DNA of 64,000 bases from Desulfotomaculum nigrificans DSM 574 (GTDB taxonomy: Bacteria; Bacillota; Desulfotomaculia; Desulfotomaculales; Desulfotomaculaceae): the NCBI RefSeq assembly GCF_000189755.2, contig NZ_KI912183.1, positions 112,266 to 176,265 of the forward strand, written 5' to 3'. This document shows positions 19,064 through 29,516 of the stretch, in pieces. The notes under the pieces are model-generated. The model was not told the origin of the DNA. It saw only the letters and a program-made list of their open reading frames with translations, and made no database searches. The position numbers and the translations under genes are program-made. Numbering within the stretch: the stretch's first letter is position 1; the number at the start of each line of letters is the position of its first letter.

Positions 19064-20071
19064 ATGGACATCAGGCAACAGACTGAGGAACTGGAAAGAA
19101 AGCTGTTATCCCCCTATGCCTGCTGCAGTGCTGACAGTAAAGGCAGGGAACGCCCGGAGGAACCCTGTCCGGTGCGCACAGTGTTTCAGCGGGACCGCGA
19201 TCGCATCATCCACTGCAAAGCCTTTCGGCGACTAAAGCTTAAGACACAGGTCTTTATTATCCCCGAAGGGGACCATTACCGAACCAGGCTTACGCATACC
19301 CTGGAAGTGGCACAAATAGCCAGAACCTGTGCCAAAGCCTTACGTCTTAATGAGGATTTAACCGAAGCCATTGCCTTAGGCCATGACCTGGGTCATACCC
19401 CCTTTGGTCATGCCGGGGAGCAAGTGTTGGCCAAGGTGTACTCACCCGATTTTAAACATAACAGGCAAAGTCTCAGGGTGGTGGATTTGCTGGAGGGCCA
19501 GCATGGTTTAAATCTTACCTGGGAGGTAAGGGATGGTATTTTAAATCATACCGGTCCTAATATGCCGGCCACCCTGGAGGGGCAAATTGTAAAAATTGCT
19601 GACCGTATCGCTTATATTAACCATGATATTGATGACGCCCTGCGGGCCGGGGTGCTTAAAGAGCAGGATTTGCCCCGGGATTGCCTGGAAATCTTAGGCT
19701 TCCGGCACAGTGAGAGAATCAATACTATGGTGATAGATTTAATCAGGGCCAGCACCGGCCGGCCGGAAATCACCATGAGTCGGGAAGTCCGGCAAGCCAT
19801 GGAGAAATTGCGAAACTTTATGTTTGACCATGTATATATCGGCTCAGAGGCTAAAACTGAAGAAAATAAAGCCCGGCATGTGGTGGAAAGCCTTTATTTT
19901 TACTTCCTTGAACACCCGGAACGGATGCCCGGCGATATCCTAAACAGGGAGGAGCCGGAGGGTACACCCCGGTTGGTGGCCGATTACATAGCGGGAATGA
20001 CAGATCGTTACGCTGTGGCTGAATATAAAAAAATATTTATCCCCAGGGGATTTCCCCTGCATAAACTATAG
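19064..20071 (+). CDS. dgt: Deoxyguanosinetriphosphate triphosphohydrolase-like HD protein
   Basis: A 335-residue dNTPase of the dGTPase type 2 subfamily. HD-domain metal ligands are visible in RTRLTHTLEVAQIA and ALGHDLGHTPFGHAGE. It hydrolyses dNTPs to nucleoside and tripolyphosphate and so limits dNTP pools. The position just before dnaG is common in Clostridia. ATG 19064 follows TTAGGGTAAGCCC. A hairpin 140 bp downstream may end its transcript. Confidence 0.9.
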   Translation: MDIRQQTEELERKLLSPYACCSADSKGRERPEEPCPVRTVFQRDRDRIIHCKAFRRLKLKTQVFIIPEGDHYRTRLTHTLEVAQIARTCAKALRLNEDLTEAIALGHDLGHTPFGHAGEQVLAKVYSPDFKHNRQSLRVVDLLEGQHGLNLTWEVRDGILNHTGPNMPATLEGQIVKIADRIAYINHDIDDALRAGVLKEQDLPRDCLEILGFRHSERINTMVIDLIRASTGRPEITMSREVRQAMEKLRNFMFDHVYIGSEAKTEENKARHVVESLYFYFLEHPERMPGDILNREEPEGTPRLVADYIAGMTDRYAVAEYKKIFIPRGFPLHKL

Positions 20072-20210
20072 TGATATATTCATTGCAAATTTTGGCAATA
20101 ATAAACTTGTCGCAAGCAGAAAAAATGTCGAACCATTGCAGGAGTTTTTTGGGTAATAGCGAATAGTCTTTAAACTGTAGTCCTGATTGCATGGATATAC
20201 CAGTAGCAGG

Positions 20211-20267
20211 AAAAACACCCTCGGGTGAAGAATTTTTAATTATCCTTTCTTTTGAGGGTGGTTTTTT
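20211..20267 (+). promoter_or_regulatory. Hairpin that ends at the dnaG start and includes its ribosome site
   Basis: AAAAACACCCTC (20211-20222) is complementary to GAGGGTGGTTTTTT (20254-20267), which runs directly into the dnaG ATG at 20268. The right arm contains the only Shine-Dalgarno-like sequence (GAGGGTGG). The structure therefore looks both like a terminator for dgt (stem plus six T) and like a hairpin hiding the dnaG ribosome site. The rest of the 196-bp gap shows nothing. Confidence 0.6.
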
Positions 20268-22070
20268 ATGAGTGGCCGTATCCCGGACGAGGTAATAGAA
20301 GACATTCGCCAAAAGTCCGATATTGTCGAAGTGGTTTCCCGGTATATTTCTCTGGAGAAGCGGGGCAGGAATTATGTAGCACTTTGTCCTTTCCACCAGG
20401 AAAAGACGCCTTCCTTCAACATTAATCCGGAAAAACAGATTTTTCACTGTTTTGGTTGCGGTGTTGGAGGAGAGGTTTTTAAATTTCTGATGCTGATGGA
20501 AGGGTTGTCTTTTCCCGAAGCGGTCAGATTGCAGGGGGCTAAAGTCGGGGTAGTAATTCCGGAACAACTTTCTCCCCGGGATTTAGCCCGCCGTAGTAAG
20601 CAGCAAAGGGCTTTGCAAATATACGCCCTGGCCAGAGATTTTTACCGTGCGCTGCTGTCCCGGGACGTAGGGGCCAAGGCGGTTGAGTATTTGGCAGGTC
20701 GCAATTTGTCTGAAACAGTCAGGGAAACCTTTCAACTGGGCTATGCCCCCGAAGGCTGGGATAACCTGACCAAATTTTTAACGGCCAAAGGTATTTCCGT
20801 CGATGAATTGGTTAAGCTGGGGTTGGCCCAGAGTAAAGCTCCTGGCCGGTGTTATGACCGGTTCCGCAATCGGATTATCTTTCCCATATGGGATCCCCAG
20901 GGTCGGGTGGTTGGCTTTGGCGGCCGAACTATGGGAGATGATCTACCTAAGTACCTTAACTCCCCGGAAGGGGAATATTTTAACAAAGGGCAACTGTTAT
21001 ATGGCCTGCATTTAGCCCGCCGGGGCATCAGGGAACAAGGGTATGCCGTTTTGATGGAAGGATATGTGGATGTTGTTTCCACCTATCAACATGGAGTAAC
21101 CAATGCGGTGGCTTCCCTGGGCACCGCCTTTACCCGGGAACAGGGTAAACTGCTGATGAACTATACCCACCAGGTGGTTATAGCCTATGACTCGGACAGC
21201 GCAGGAGTTAAGGCAGCCGTTCGGGCAGCGGAAATACTGCAGGAACTGGGGGGGCAGGTGCGCATTGCCACCATTCCGGAAGGTAAGGACCCCGATGAAT
21301 TTATACAAAAATACGGCCAACCGGGCTGGGCTGATGTAATTAAAAATGCAGTGTCCTTAATTCAGTTTAAGTTATTACAGGCAGTTAAACAATATGGTTT
21401 GCGAGAAAAGAAGAAAATTCTTTTGGAGGTGTTACCCAATTTGGCTGCAGTGGCCAGTCCGTTAGAATTAGAGGAAGCCATCCAACAAACGGCCACGGTT
21501 TTACAAGTCAATTGGGAAACCGTGTTGGCAGAAGTTAAAAAATTTAAAAGAAATAGCAGAAAGACAACTCCAGTATGGGATAAAACTGTTAAAAATAGCC
21601 ATAATATACCGAGTAATGCCAACCCGGCACCTAAGGATGCTCGATCCAATGCCGAGACAGGATTGTTAAGGTTAGCTTTAGAGCATCAAGATATTGTAAA
21701 TCGTATTGAGGCTGAATTGGGTAGGGAATTCTTTCAAAACCCTGATTACCAGGTAATCTTTTCCGCCATACTGGAACTTGGGGCCCAAGTATCGGCCGCC
21801 AGGTTATTCGATAAATTAAAGGAACCCCAGCAGAAAGTTTTAAGTGAACTATTGGTGCAGGAAATACCGGGTGAAAATCTGGATCAAATATTTAATGACC
21901 TGGTTAGCACTATTAAAAGGGCAAGCGGCAAGGCCCGGCTGGAAGAACTACTGATGCAACTGGCCGTGGCGGAAAAGGCCGGCAACACCGAGCGGGTGCT
22001 CAGGTTGCGCCAGGAAATTAATTTTAACATTATGAAATCCGAGGGGCCCGAAAGGGGAGTGGCAACGTGA
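20268..22070 (+). CDS. dnaG: DNA primase
   Basis: A 600-residue primase with the CHC2 zinc finger (Cys40, His43, Cys61, Cys64; [11 protein letters not shown] and CFGCG). A TOPRIM catalytic domain follows at about residues 255-340 (LMEGYVDVV and the metal motif AYDSDSAG), then a C-terminal helicase-interacting region. It synthesises RNA primers at the replication fork. ATG 20268 is preceded by the hairpin listed above. The stop overlaps the rpoD GTG by 4 bp, the classic primase-sigma operon. Confidence 0.97.
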   Translation: MSGRIPDEVIEDIRQKSDIVEVVSRYISLEKRGRNYVALCPFHQEKTPSFNINPEKQIFHCFGCGVGGEVFKFLMLMEGLSFPEAVRLQGAKVGVVIPEQLSPRDLARRSKQQRALQIYALARDFYRALLSRDVGAKAVEYLAGRNLSETVRETFQLGYAPEGWDNLTKFLTAKGISVDELVKLGLAQSKAPGRCYDRFRNRIIFPIWDPQGRVVGFGGRTMGDDLPKYLNSPEGEYFNKGQLLYGLHLARRGIREQGYAVLMEGYVDVVSTYQHGVTNAVASLGTAFTREQGKLLMNYTHQVVIAYDSDSAGVKAAVRAAEILQELGGQVRIATIPEGKDPDEFIQKYGQPGWADVIKNAVSLIQFKLLQAVKQYGLREKKKILLEVLPNLAAVASPLELEEAIQQTATVLQVNWETVLAEVKKFKRNSRKTTPVWDKTVKNSHNIPSNANPAPKDARSNAETGLLRLALEHQDIVNRIEAELGREFFQNPDYQVIFSAILELGAQVSAARLFDKLKEPQQKVLSELLVQEIPGENLDQIFNDLVSTIKRASGKARLEELLMQLAVAEKAGNTERVLRLRQEINFNIMKSEGPERGVAT

Positions 22071-23170
22071 GGGACGAAATAAAAGGTGTAAAAGTTGAAA
22101 AAGTTAAAGAGATGATTGAAAAGGGCAAAAAGCGCGGTTCCCTGACTTATGGTGAAATCATGGATAGCCTGCAAGGTGCCGAATTAACGGCGGAACAAAT
22201 TGATGATATCTATGAACAATTAGCTGCCATGGGAATTGAAGTCGTCCCCGAAGTCACCGACCTGGAGCCACTGGAAGTAGACGATGCGGCAGACACACCA
22301 ACCGAAGATGTGGAAATTGATTTAAGTATTCCAGAGGGTATTGGTATTGATGACCCGGTAAGGATGTACCTGAAAGAGATTGGCCGCGTGCCCCTTTTAT
22401 CACCGGAAGAAGAAGTGGAATTGGCTAAACGTATGGAACAGGGCGATGAAGAGGCCAAACGCCGTTTAGCCGAGGCCAACCTGCGCTTGGTGGTAAGTAT
22501 TGCCAAACGATATGTGGGTCGGGGAATGCTGTTCCTGGATCTCATTCAGGAAGGTAACCTGGGTTTAATTAAAGCTGTTGAGAAATTTGATTATCGTAAA
22601 GGATATAAATTTAGTACCTATGCCACCTGGTGGATTCGCCAGGCCATCACCCGGGCCATTGCGGATCAGGCTCGCACCATCCGGATCCCGGTACATATGG
22701 TGGAGACCATCAATAAATTAATTAGAGTTTCCCGGCAATTATTACAGGAATTAGGCCGGGAACCAACCCCCGAGGAAATTGCCAAAGAGATGAATATCTC
22801 CGGTGACAAAGTGCGGGAAATTATGAAGATTGCCCAAGAACCTGTGTCACTGGAAACTCCCATTGGTGAAGAAGAAGACTCTCACCTGGGCGATTTCATT
22901 GAAGATGCCGATGCCCGGGCACCGGCAGAAGAAGCTTCCTTTACTCTGCTGCGGGAGCAGTTGGATGAAGTTTTAAAAACCCTGACTGACCGCGAGCAGA
23001 AAGTGCTGCGCCTGCGCTTTGGGTTGGATGACGGGCGGGCTCGTACCCTGGAAGAAGTGGGTCAGAAGTTTGGTGTGACCCGTGAGCGCATCCGCCAAAT
23101 TGAGGCCAAAACCCTAAGAAAGCTGCGTCACCCCAGCCGCAGTAAGAAGCTAAAGGATTATTTAGACTAA
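22067..23170 (+). CDS. rpoD: RNA polymerase primary sigma factor SigA
   Basis: A 367-residue group 1 sigma factor. Region 1.1-like N-terminus, region 1.2/2 ([16 protein letters not shown], then [22 protein letters not shown] for -10 recognition), region 3 and region 4 ([21 protein letters not shown] for -35 recognition). The GTG start overlaps the dnaG stop, with AAGGGGAGTGG upstream. It directs housekeeping transcription, for example from the promoter at 9771. Confidence 0.98.
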   Translation: MRDEIKGVKVEKVKEMIEKGKKRGSLTYGEIMDSLQGAELTAEQIDDIYEQLAAMGIEVVPEVTDLEPLEVDDAADTPTEDVEIDLSIPEGIGIDDPVRMYLKEIGRVPLLSPEEEVELAKRMEQGDEEAKRRLAEANLRLVVSIAKRYVGRGMLFLDLIQEGNLGLIKAVEKFDYRKGYKFSTYATWWIRQAITRAIADQARTIRIPVHMVETINKLIRVSRQLLQELGREPTPEEIAKEMNISGDKVREIMKIAQEPVSLETPIGEEEDSHLGDFIEDADARAPAEEASFTLLREQLDEVLKTLTDREQKVLRLRFGLDDGRARTLEEVGQKFGVTRERIRQIEAKTLRKLRHPSRSKKLKDYLD

Positions 23171-23200
23171 TTGTAAATATAAATTGGTTTTAAATTAATG

Positions 23201-23229
23201 TTGACCTGAACAGGTTGTTTTAGTATAAT
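23201..23229 (+). promoter_or_regulatory. Strong promoter of the tRNA operon
   Basis: -35 TTGACC (23201-23206), a 17-bp spacer and -10 TATAAT (23224-23229), 20 bp before the first tRNA. Confidence 0.85.
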
Positions 23230-23248
23230 AACTCTTGCGTGATGATGC

Positions 23249-23323
23249 TCCTCGATAGCTCAACGGTAGAGCAACCGGCTGTTAACCGGTAGGTTGTAGG
23301 TTCGAATCCTACTCGGGGAGCCA
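23249..23323 (+). tRNA. tRNA-Asn (GTT)
   Basis: A cloverleaf of 75 nt with encoded CCA. Acceptor TCCTCGA pairs with TCGGGGA (one T.G), the anticodon loop is CTGTTAA and the T loop is GTTCGAATC. First of four genes under the promoter at 23201. Confidence 0.97.
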
Positions 23324-23327
23324 AATT

Positions 23328-23402
23328 GGGCCTATAGCTCAACGGTAGAGCATCCGGCTCATAACCGGCTGGTTCCAGGTTCGAATCCTGGTGGGCCCAC
23401 CA
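23328..23402 (+). tRNA. tRNA with CAT anticodon (elongator Met, possibly Ile2)
   Basis: Acceptor GGGCCTA pairs with TGGGCCC, discriminator A, encoded CCA, anticodon loop CTCATAA. It is not an initiator (the first pair is G-C and the anticodon stem lacks three G-C pairs in the initiator pattern). Elongator Met is the default call. A lysidine-modified Ile2 tRNA cannot be excluded by eye, since the stem resembles both. Confidence 0.9.
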
Positions 23403-23403
23403 T

Positions 23404-23479
23404 GGCCCCTTGGTCAAGTGGTCTAAGACACCGCCCTTTCACGGCGGTAACACGGGTTCGAATCCCGTAGGGGTCACCA
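23404..23479 (+). tRNA. tRNA-Glu (TTC)
   Basis: Acceptor GGCCCCT pairs with AGGGGTC (one G.T), anticodon loop CTTTCAC, D-arm GGTCAAGTGGTC typical of tRNA-Glu, encoded CCA. It begins 1 nt after the preceding tRNA. Confidence 0.97.
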
Positions 23480-23489
23480 AATCATATAA

Positions 23490-23565
<76 letters not shown>

Positions 23566-23570
23566 GTAAA

Positions 23571-23600
23571 CCCTCATCAGACTTGATGAGGGTTTTGATT
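23571..23600 (+). terminator. Terminator of the tRNA operon
   Basis: CCCTCATCA (23571-23579) and TGATGAGGG (23584-23592) form a perfect 9-bp stem with a GACT loop, followed by TTTTGATTTT. Confidence 0.92.
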
Positions 23601-23740
23601 TTATCCACATAAATTTTTTGTTGGCTGTCGTCATGTTGACATAATAAGTGTCAGAAACAAGACACCTGGCTATCTCTGTCTAATGGTAACTTATTAATGA
23701 TATGGATTTACAGGGAAAATTTAGAAGGCGGGGTGTCAGG

Positions 23741-25645
23741 TTGTTTCACAGTGTCAAAACTAAATTGCTCATACCGTTAGTTGTTCTGATCTTTATTTCT
23801 TTAGTGTTATCTTTTATGTTAAGTTACAGCCGAATGAGGTCGGCTATACTGGATCAGGAACAGGTGACCTACCGTAATATGGAATCCATTGTCAGGAATG
23901 ACCTGGAAGCAGTGTTCACTTCCACCCGCATGGGACTGGCCAGTGTGGTAAACATGCCGGAAGTGCAGCAGGCCTTTGCCCAGCGGGACCGGGAGAAACT
24001 GCTGCAACTTACCATGCCTATTTTTGCAGAAGCCAAGAAAGAAGGTATTGAGCAGTTTCAGTTTCACCTGGCCCCGGCTATATCCTTTCTAAGACTACAC
24101 CAGCCGGCTAAATATGGTGATGATTTGTCCTCTTTCCGGGCTACGGTGGTGCAGTGCAATAACACTAAGCAAACGGTGGCCGGGTTGGAAGAAGGTAAGG
24201 GCGGCTTTGGTTTCCGGGTGGTAACACCGGTTTTCTACCAGGGCCGGCACGTGGGCAGCGCTGAATACGGCATGGGCTTTAATAATAGGCTGCTGCTCAA
24301 GTGGCAGAAACAAATTGGCGGCGATTTCTTTATGTATCCTTACGCCAGTTCAGGTGTGGCCTGGGCTAAGATTGATAAGGACAAACCTTTGGCCGGTACA
24401 GCCGAGAAAGATGAATTAAAGGTGCCGGTGGAGGAAATAAAAGCAGCCATGTCCGGTAAAGGTTTCCGGACGGTGTATTTGCAAAATGGCGCAGTGGCCG
24501 CAGTAATCATACCGGTTTTTGATTATAGCGGCAAACCCATTAGCTATGTCAAAGCCAATCTGGATCGCACCAAAGTACTTAATGAACTAACCAAGGTACT
24601 TAGAGATAGTATTATTCATTTAGTGCTGTCTGTGCTGGTAATGGGCCTGATTATGTATCTGTTGATCGGTAAAATACTTAAGCCCCTGGACAAGTTGACC
24701 GGGGAAATTGCTGTGGTGGCCCAGGGAGATTTAACCAGGGATTTTCATATCCAGGGTCATGATGAGATCGCCAGACTGGGCCAGAAGTTTAATACCATGT
24801 TATTAAATTTCCGGCAACTCATTGGCGAAACTGTTACCGTGGCTAACAAGTTAAAAGGGTCCAGTGAGTCCCTTAGCCGATCCTCGGAAGAAACCAGTGC
24901 TTCTGTTCAGGAAGCCACCGAGCAAATTGATAAATTAGCCTATTCCCTTAATGATTTAGGCAACATTGCCCAGGACACGGCCCAATATAGCCAGCGGGTT
25001 GCTCAGGCCGCCGAAGAAGGTCAGCAAGCGGTGCAGCAGGCAATTAACCAGATGACTGTTTTACACCATATGGTGGAAGGTTTAGCCGCGGATACCGGCG
25101 GCTTGGGCTATAAAATTGAGGATATCAATAAGTTTGTGCAATTGATTGGGGACATTGCTGACCAAACCAACCTGTTGGCCTTGAATGCAGCCATTGAAGC
25201 GGCCCGGGCCGGCGAGCATGGCCAGGGATTTTCCGTAGTAGCCCAGGAGGTGCGCAAATTAGCCGATCGATCCAACCAAGCAGCCAGGGATGTTAAACAA
25301 ATTATTAAAGAAATTAGCGAGCAGTCGGAAAATGTTATCTGCAGCATGGATGCCGGTCTAAATGAAGTCAAAACCGGACGCGCCTTAATCGAACGAACCG
25401 GAGAAAAGTTTAATCACATTAGGGATCTGGTGGATTCTTTAGTGCAACAGGCCCAGGCAGTGGCTGCCGCCAGTGCCCAGGCTAATTTAAGTGGCTCGGA
25501 AATTGCCGCCGCCACCCAGCAGCAATCGGCAGCTGTTCAACAGGTGGCTGGGGAAGCCCATCTGCTGAACCAATTATCCCAAGATTTATTAGACCAGATA
25601 GGAAAATTTAAAAGCAATGCCAGTGCTGACAACCAGCCTGCTTAG
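23741..25645 (+). CDS. Methyl-accepting chemotaxis protein with extracellular Cache-type sensor
   Basis: An MCP of about 634 residues. TTG 23741 is preferred over ATG 23702 because AAGGCGGGG sits 7 bases before it and the ATG has no ribosome site; the longer form would add 13 residues. Order: TM1 right at the N-terminus ([17 protein letters not shown]), a periplasmic-side sensor of about 260 residues (double-Cache-like), TM2, a HAMP domain, and the signalling domain with the hairpin-tip motif [20 protein letters not shown]. The ligand is unknown. It stands alone between the tRNA operon and trmK, away from the che genes. Confidence 0.92.
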   Translation: MFHSVKTKLLIPLVVLIFISLVLSFMLSYSRMRSAILDQEQVTYRNMESIVRNDLEAVFTSTRMGLASVVNMPEVQQAFAQRDREKLLQLTMPIFAEAKKEGIEQFQFHLAPAISFLRLHQPAKYGDDLSSFRATVVQCNNTKQTVAGLEEGKGGFGFRVVTPVFYQGRHVGSAEYGMGFNNRLLLKWQKQIGGDFFMYPYASSGVAWAKIDKDKPLAGTAEKDELKVPVEEIKAAMSGKGFRTVYLQNGAVAAVIIPVFDYSGKPISYVKANLDRTKVLNELTKVLRDSIIHLVLSVLVMGLIMYLLIGKILKPLDKLTGEIAVVAQGDLTRDFHIQGHDEIARLGQKFNTMLLNFRQLIGETVTVANKLKGSSESLSRSSEETSASVQEATEQIDKLAYSLNDLGNIAQDTAQYSQRVAQAAEEGQQAVQQAINQMTVLHHMVEGLAADTGGLGYKIEDINKFVQLIGDIADQTNLLALNAAIEAARAGEHGQGFSVVAQEVRKLADRSNQAARDVKQIIKEISEQSENVICSMDAGLNEVKTGRALIERTGEKFNHIRDLVDSLVQQAQAVAAASAQANLSGSEIAAATQQQSAAVQQVAGEAHLLNQLSQDLLDQIGKFKSNASADNQPA

Positions 25646-25654
25646 GCTTCATTG

Positions 25655-25688
25655 CCCCCGGGTGTGATAAATCCGGGGGTACTTTTAT
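25655..25688 (+). terminator. Terminator after the MCP gene
   Basis: CCCCCGG (25655-25661) and CCGGGGG (25673-25679) with an 11-nt loop, then TACTTTTATAT. Confidence 0.85.
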
Positions 25689-25792
25689 ATGAAATAATTT
25701 ATCCGAAATTGGCTATGCTGGTAAGGAAAAACCTTGTACTTAAAGGATTTTGCGGTAAGACTGACGAAATAACCTGCTGAGGTAGAAGGCAT

Positions 25793-26485
25793 ATGATAAA
25801 AATCAGTGACAGATTAAAACTACTGGCCGGATATGTTCCCCCGGGCAGTATTATGGCCGATATTGGTACCGATCACGGGTACTTACCTGTATACTTAATC
25901 CAGCAAGGTATTTGCCCCAGGGCGGTGGCCGCTGATATTAACCAGGGCCCTCTGCAGGCGGCCAGAGCCAACGTGACCCAACATGGAGTGGCAGACCTGA
26001 TTGACCTGCGGCTGGGCAACGGCTTGCAAGTGTTGGACCCTGGAGAAGTAGATACTATCGTTATTGCCGGTATGGGCGGCGGCACCATCCGGGATATTTT
26101 AAGTGATGCACCCGCCGTGGCCACCGCGGCCCGCCGATTAATATTGCAGCCAATGGCTGATGAGGCAGAGCTGCGGCAATATTTAGTACAAAACGGCTGG
26201 ACCATTGTGGACGAGGATATGTTGCTGGAGGATGGCCGTTTATACATTATAGTGGTGGCCGAAAGGGGAGCGGAAAGGATGCCAGCCCCCATTTTACTGG
26301 AACTGGGTCCCCGCCTGGTAGAGAAAAAACACCCCCTGTTGCCGGAACTTATTAACAGGTTAACGGCCAAATATGAAAAGGTCCTCACCGGGTTAGCTAA
26401 AAGCAGCCAACCTGAAGCAAAGGAAAAGGCCGACAGAATTAGGGAAAAACTTGTGCATTTGAAGGAGGTAGGGACATGCCTGTAA
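25793..26485 (+). CDS. trmK: tRNA (adenine-22 N1)-methyltransferase TrmK
   Basis: A 230-residue class I SAM methyltransferase. N-terminal SDRLKLLAGYVPPGSIMADIGTDHG has the family's DIGTDHGYLP SAM loop; VIAGMGGGTIRDIL is the second hallmark. It methylates A22 in the D-arm region of tRNAs. ATG 25793 follows GAGGTAGAAGGC. It overlaps the next gene by 10 bp, as in Bacillus (trmK-yqfO). Confidence 0.93.
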   Translation: MIKISDRLKLLAGYVPPGSIMADIGTDHGYLPVYLIQQGICPRAVAADINQGPLQAARANVTQHGVADLIDLRLGNGLQVLDPGEVDTIVIAGMGGGTIRDILSDAPAVATAARRLILQPMADEAELRQYLVQNGWTIVDEDMLLEDGRLYIIVVAERGAERMPAPILLELGPRLVEKKHPLLPELINRLTAKYEKVLTGLAKSSQPEAKEKADRIREKLVHLKEVGTCL

Positions 26486-27594
26486 CTGGCCAGGATTTGG
26501 CAAATATTATAGAAGAACTGGCTCCCCGCCGGTTGGCGGAAGATTGGGATAATTGCGGTTGGCAAATTGGTGACCCCCGGGCGGCAGTGCAACGGGTGCT
26601 GCTGGCGCTGGACGTGGACAGTGCTGTGGTCAAGGAAGCCAAAGAAAAACAGGTCAACCTCATTATCAGTCACCACCCCCTGTTTATGAAAGGGGTAAAA
26701 AGCATTCGCATGGATGAACCCAAGGGAGCCCTGGTGATTGAACTGATCAAAAACAACATTGGTGTTTATGCCGCCCATACCAATTTAGACAGCGCTGCCG
26801 CCGGGGTTAATGCGGTGCTGGCTAACCGCCTGAACTTAAAAGATATAGAAATTTTGCACCCCTCCGGAGTGGAAAAATATAACAAGCTGGTGGTATTTGT
26901 CCCGGTGGCGGAGGCAGATGATGTGAGCCGGGCTATCACCCAGGCCGGTGCCGGCTGGATTGGCAATTACAGCGATTGTACCTTCCGAGTACAGGGCACC
27001 GGTACCTTCCGTCCGCTGGCCGGCACAAATCCTTTTATTGGTCAGCAGGGCCAACTGGAGCAGGTGGAAGAAATTCGTCTGGAGACCATCGTTCCCGTGT
27101 CCAAAGTAAGTGCCGTGATCAAAGCCATGCTTAAGGCCCATCCCTATGAGGAAGTGGCCTATGATTTATACCCCCTGGATAACCGGGTTCACACCCAGGG
27201 CTTGGGCCGGTTGGGCATGCTGCCGGAGGCCAAGAGTTTTGCCGACCTGGTGATCCAGGTGAAGGAGGCGCTGGGTGTTGCCTCGGTGCGGGTAGGGGGC
27301 AGTATGTGGAAGGATGTCCGCCGGGTGGCTGTATGCGGTGGCTCCGCTGCGGACATGTGGCCCCTGGCGGCCGCCAAAGGGGCAGATGTGTTCATCACCG
27401 GCGATGTTAAATATCACACCGCCCAGGATATGATTGCCGCCGGACTTAATTTTATTGATGCCGGCCATTTTGCCACCGAGTATTTAATTGTACCTGCCCT
27501 GCAAGACATGCTGGTGGCTGCCTGCCAGGAGAAAAATTTAGCTGTAGAATTTATGGTGACCAAACGGCAGTCTGATCCATTTATGGTACTTTAA
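26476..27594 (+). CDS. Nif3-like dinuclear metal-centre protein (YqfO family)
   Basis: A 372-residue Nif3/DUF34 protein. Metal-ligand segments: NLIISHHPLFMKG, AAHTNLDSA and, at the C-terminus, VFITGDVKYHTAQDM with DAGHFATEY. A PII-like insert (about residues 130-235, KVSAVIKAMLKAHPYEEVAYDLYPL) splits the two halves, as in YqfO. Function is uncertain; GTP cyclohydrolase-like activity has been discussed for relatives. Translation is coupled to trmK through a GGAGG just before ATG 26476. Confidence 0.92.
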   Translation: MPVTGQDLANIIEELAPRRLAEDWDNCGWQIGDPRAAVQRVLLALDVDSAVVKEAKEKQVNLIISHHPLFMKGVKSIRMDEPKGALVIELIKNNIGVYAAHTNLDSAAAGVNAVLANRLNLKDIEILHPSGVEKYNKLVVFVPVAEADDVSRAITQAGAGWIGNYSDCTFRVQGTGTFRPLAGTNPFIGQQGQLEQVEEIRLETIVPVSKVSAVIKAMLKAHPYEEVAYDLYPLDNRVHTQGLGRLGMLPEAKSFADLVIQVKEALGVASVRVGGSMWKDVRRVAVCGGSAADMWPLAAAKGADVFITGDVKYHTAQDMIAAGLNFIDAGHFATEYLIVPALQDMLVAACQEKNLAVEFMVTKRQSDPFMVL

Positions 27595-27639
27595 GGGATT
27601 GTGGATTGTAGACATATGATATTTTTTTGAAACCGGAGG

Positions 27640-27676
27640 AATAAAAAACAGGGGCGCCAACAGAACGTTGGCGCCG
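27640..27676 (-). terminator. Minus-strand terminator of pepF
   Basis: GGCGCCAAC (27653-27661) and GTTGGCGCC (27667-27675) form a perfect 9-bp stem. On the minus strand it is followed by TGTTTTTTATT, so it ends the pepF transcript 6 bases after that gene's stop. Confidence 0.9.
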
Positions 27677-27681
27677 GCCCC

Positions 27682-29469
27682 TTATACTAGCTTGGTAGCC
27701 AATTGTAGATTCTCCGCAAAGGATTTTAAACAATCTTCAATGGGCTTGGGTGTGGCCATATCCACCCCGGCCTGCCGCAGCAACTCAATGGGATAATCCT
27801 TACCGCCGCTGGCCAGGAACTCCAGGTACCTGGCCAGTGCCTCTTGCCCACCGGTTAAGATGCCATTGGCCAGGGCCACCGCTGCACTGAAACCGGTGGC
27901 ATATTTGTATACGTAGAAGGCATTGTAAAAATGAGGTATTCTGGCCCACTCCAGGGCAATTTCATCATCCATGGTAACACCCTGATAGTAAAACTTATTT
28001 AGATCATAATAAATCTCACACAGTAAATCAGGGGTCAGGCTAACGCCCTGTTCCACCTGCTCATGTACAATCTTCTCGAACTCCGCAAACATGGTTTGCC
28101 GGAACACGGTGGTCCTAAACTGCTCCAGGTTGTAGTTCAACAGGAATAGCTTTTCCTTATTATCATTGGTTTGTTCTAACAGGTACTTAATCAACAGGTT
28201 TTCGTTCAAAGTTGAGGCCACTTCCGCCACAAAGATAGTATAGCTGGCATTGCGGTAAGGCTGGTTTTTATGAGAGTAGAATGTGTGCATGGCGTGGCCG
28301 GCCTCGTGGGCCAGGGTAAACACATCATTAATGGTATGGTTGAAGTTTAATAAAATATAGGGATGATAACCGTAGGCACCGGTGGAATAGGCTCCGGAGG
28401 TTTTGCCCGGGGTTTCATAAACGTCCACCCAGCCGCCGGCTAATCCCTGTTTTAAATCACTGATATACTGATCACCCAGTTTGGCCAGACCTTTTAGCAC
28501 AATATCCACTGCTTCTTCGTAAGAATACTTTTTGTCTAACTCAGTTACCAGCGGTACATATAAGTCATACATGCGTAGTTCCGGCAGCTGCAGCACTTGC
28601 TTGCGAAAATCAATATACCGGTGTAACAGGGAAACATTATCCCGGATGGTTTTAATTAAATTGTGGTAAACCGCCACATCAACATTATCGGCAAATGTGC
28701 TGGCCTCCAGGGCACTGTTGTATTTTCTCAGGCGGGCATACAGGCAATCCTTTTTTACCGAATTTATGTAGGTTTGCCCAATGGTATTTTTAAAGCTGCG
28801 GTATACCCGGTACAGTTCATTGTAAGCAGATTTTCTAACCTCCCGGTTTTTACTTTGGATTAATTTATTGTAGCGACCGTGGGTTAATTGAACAGGTTGA
28901 TTATTTTCATCCTTCACTTCGCCAAATTTAAGGTCGGCATTGTTAAGAATTTGGAAAATGCTCTTGGGAGCTCCGGCCACCTCGCCAAAGGCAGAGATGA
29001 TTTTTTCCTCGGCATCCGACAGCACATGCTCTTTGTTGCGGCCAATTTCCTTAATAAAATGGCGGTAATCTTTAAACCTTTCATCCTGCGCATAGCTTTC
29101 CAAAACACTGTAATCTAACTTCATTAACTCCGGAATAAAGAAGCTGGTGGTTTCATTATAGGTCACATAAAGACTTTTCACCCGATCAAAGAGGGCTAAA
29201 GCAGCGCTGTTGCTGTTATCTTCGTCCAGCTTCATGTGGGCATAGGTGAAGCATTTTTCCATCAACTGGTCTGATTGGTCCTGGAGAATCAGGGCTTGCA
29301 AAATAGTTTCTTTGTCATTTAACTTACCGCTAAAGCCTTTAAATTGTTCCAGCAGTTCCTTAATGCGAGCCAGGTCCTGATCTACCTCTGCGGGATCCTT
29401 ATACATCGCTCCCAGGTCCCATTTGTATTTATCCTCAATCTCATCTCGGTTTTTGATGTTAGTGATCAA
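27682..29469 (-). CDS. pepF: Oligoendopeptidase F (M3 metallopeptidase)
   Basis: A 595-residue zinc peptidase. The active-site HExxH motif is LAHEAGHAMHTFYS, followed by the family's downstream Glu region (AEVASTLNENLL). Full length for PepF. It cleaves oligopeptides of roughly 7-17 residues in the cytoplasm and helps peptide recycling. Start ATG 29469 follows AAGGAGGGTTTAAGTTG on the minus strand. It is monocistronic, with its own terminator. Confidence 0.95.
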   Translation of the reverse strand: MITNIKNRDEIEDKYKWDLGAMYKDPAEVDQDLARIKELLEQFKGFSGKLNDKETILQALILQDQSDQLMEKCFTYAHMKLDEDNSNSAALALFDRVKSLYVTYNETTSFFIPELMKLDYSVLESYAQDERFKDYRHFIKEIGRNKEHVLSDAEEKIISAFGEVAGAPKSIFQILNNADLKFGEVKDENNQPVQLTHGRYNKLIQSKNREVRKSAYNELYRVYRSFKNTIGQTYINSVKKDCLYARLRKYNSALEASTFADNVDVAVYHNLIKTIRDNVSLLHRYIDFRKQVLQLPELRMYDLYVPLVTELDKKYSYEEAVDIVLKGLAKLGDQYISDLKQGLAGGWVDVYETPGKTSGAYSTGAYGYHPYILLNFNHTINDVFTLAHEAGHAMHTFYSHKNQPYRNASYTIFVAEVASTLNENLLIKYLLEQTNDNKEKLFLLNYNLEQFRTTVFRQTMFAEFEKIVHEQVEQGVSLTPDLLCEIYYDLNKFYYQGVTMDDEIALEWARIPHFYNAFYVYKYATGFSAAVALANGILTGGQEALARYLEFLASGGKDYPIELLRQAGVDMATPKPIEDCLKSFAENLQLATKLV

Positions 29470-29516
29470 CTTAAACCCTCCTTGTGTTTTTTTATTTCCC
29501 TATATAATATGACCAT

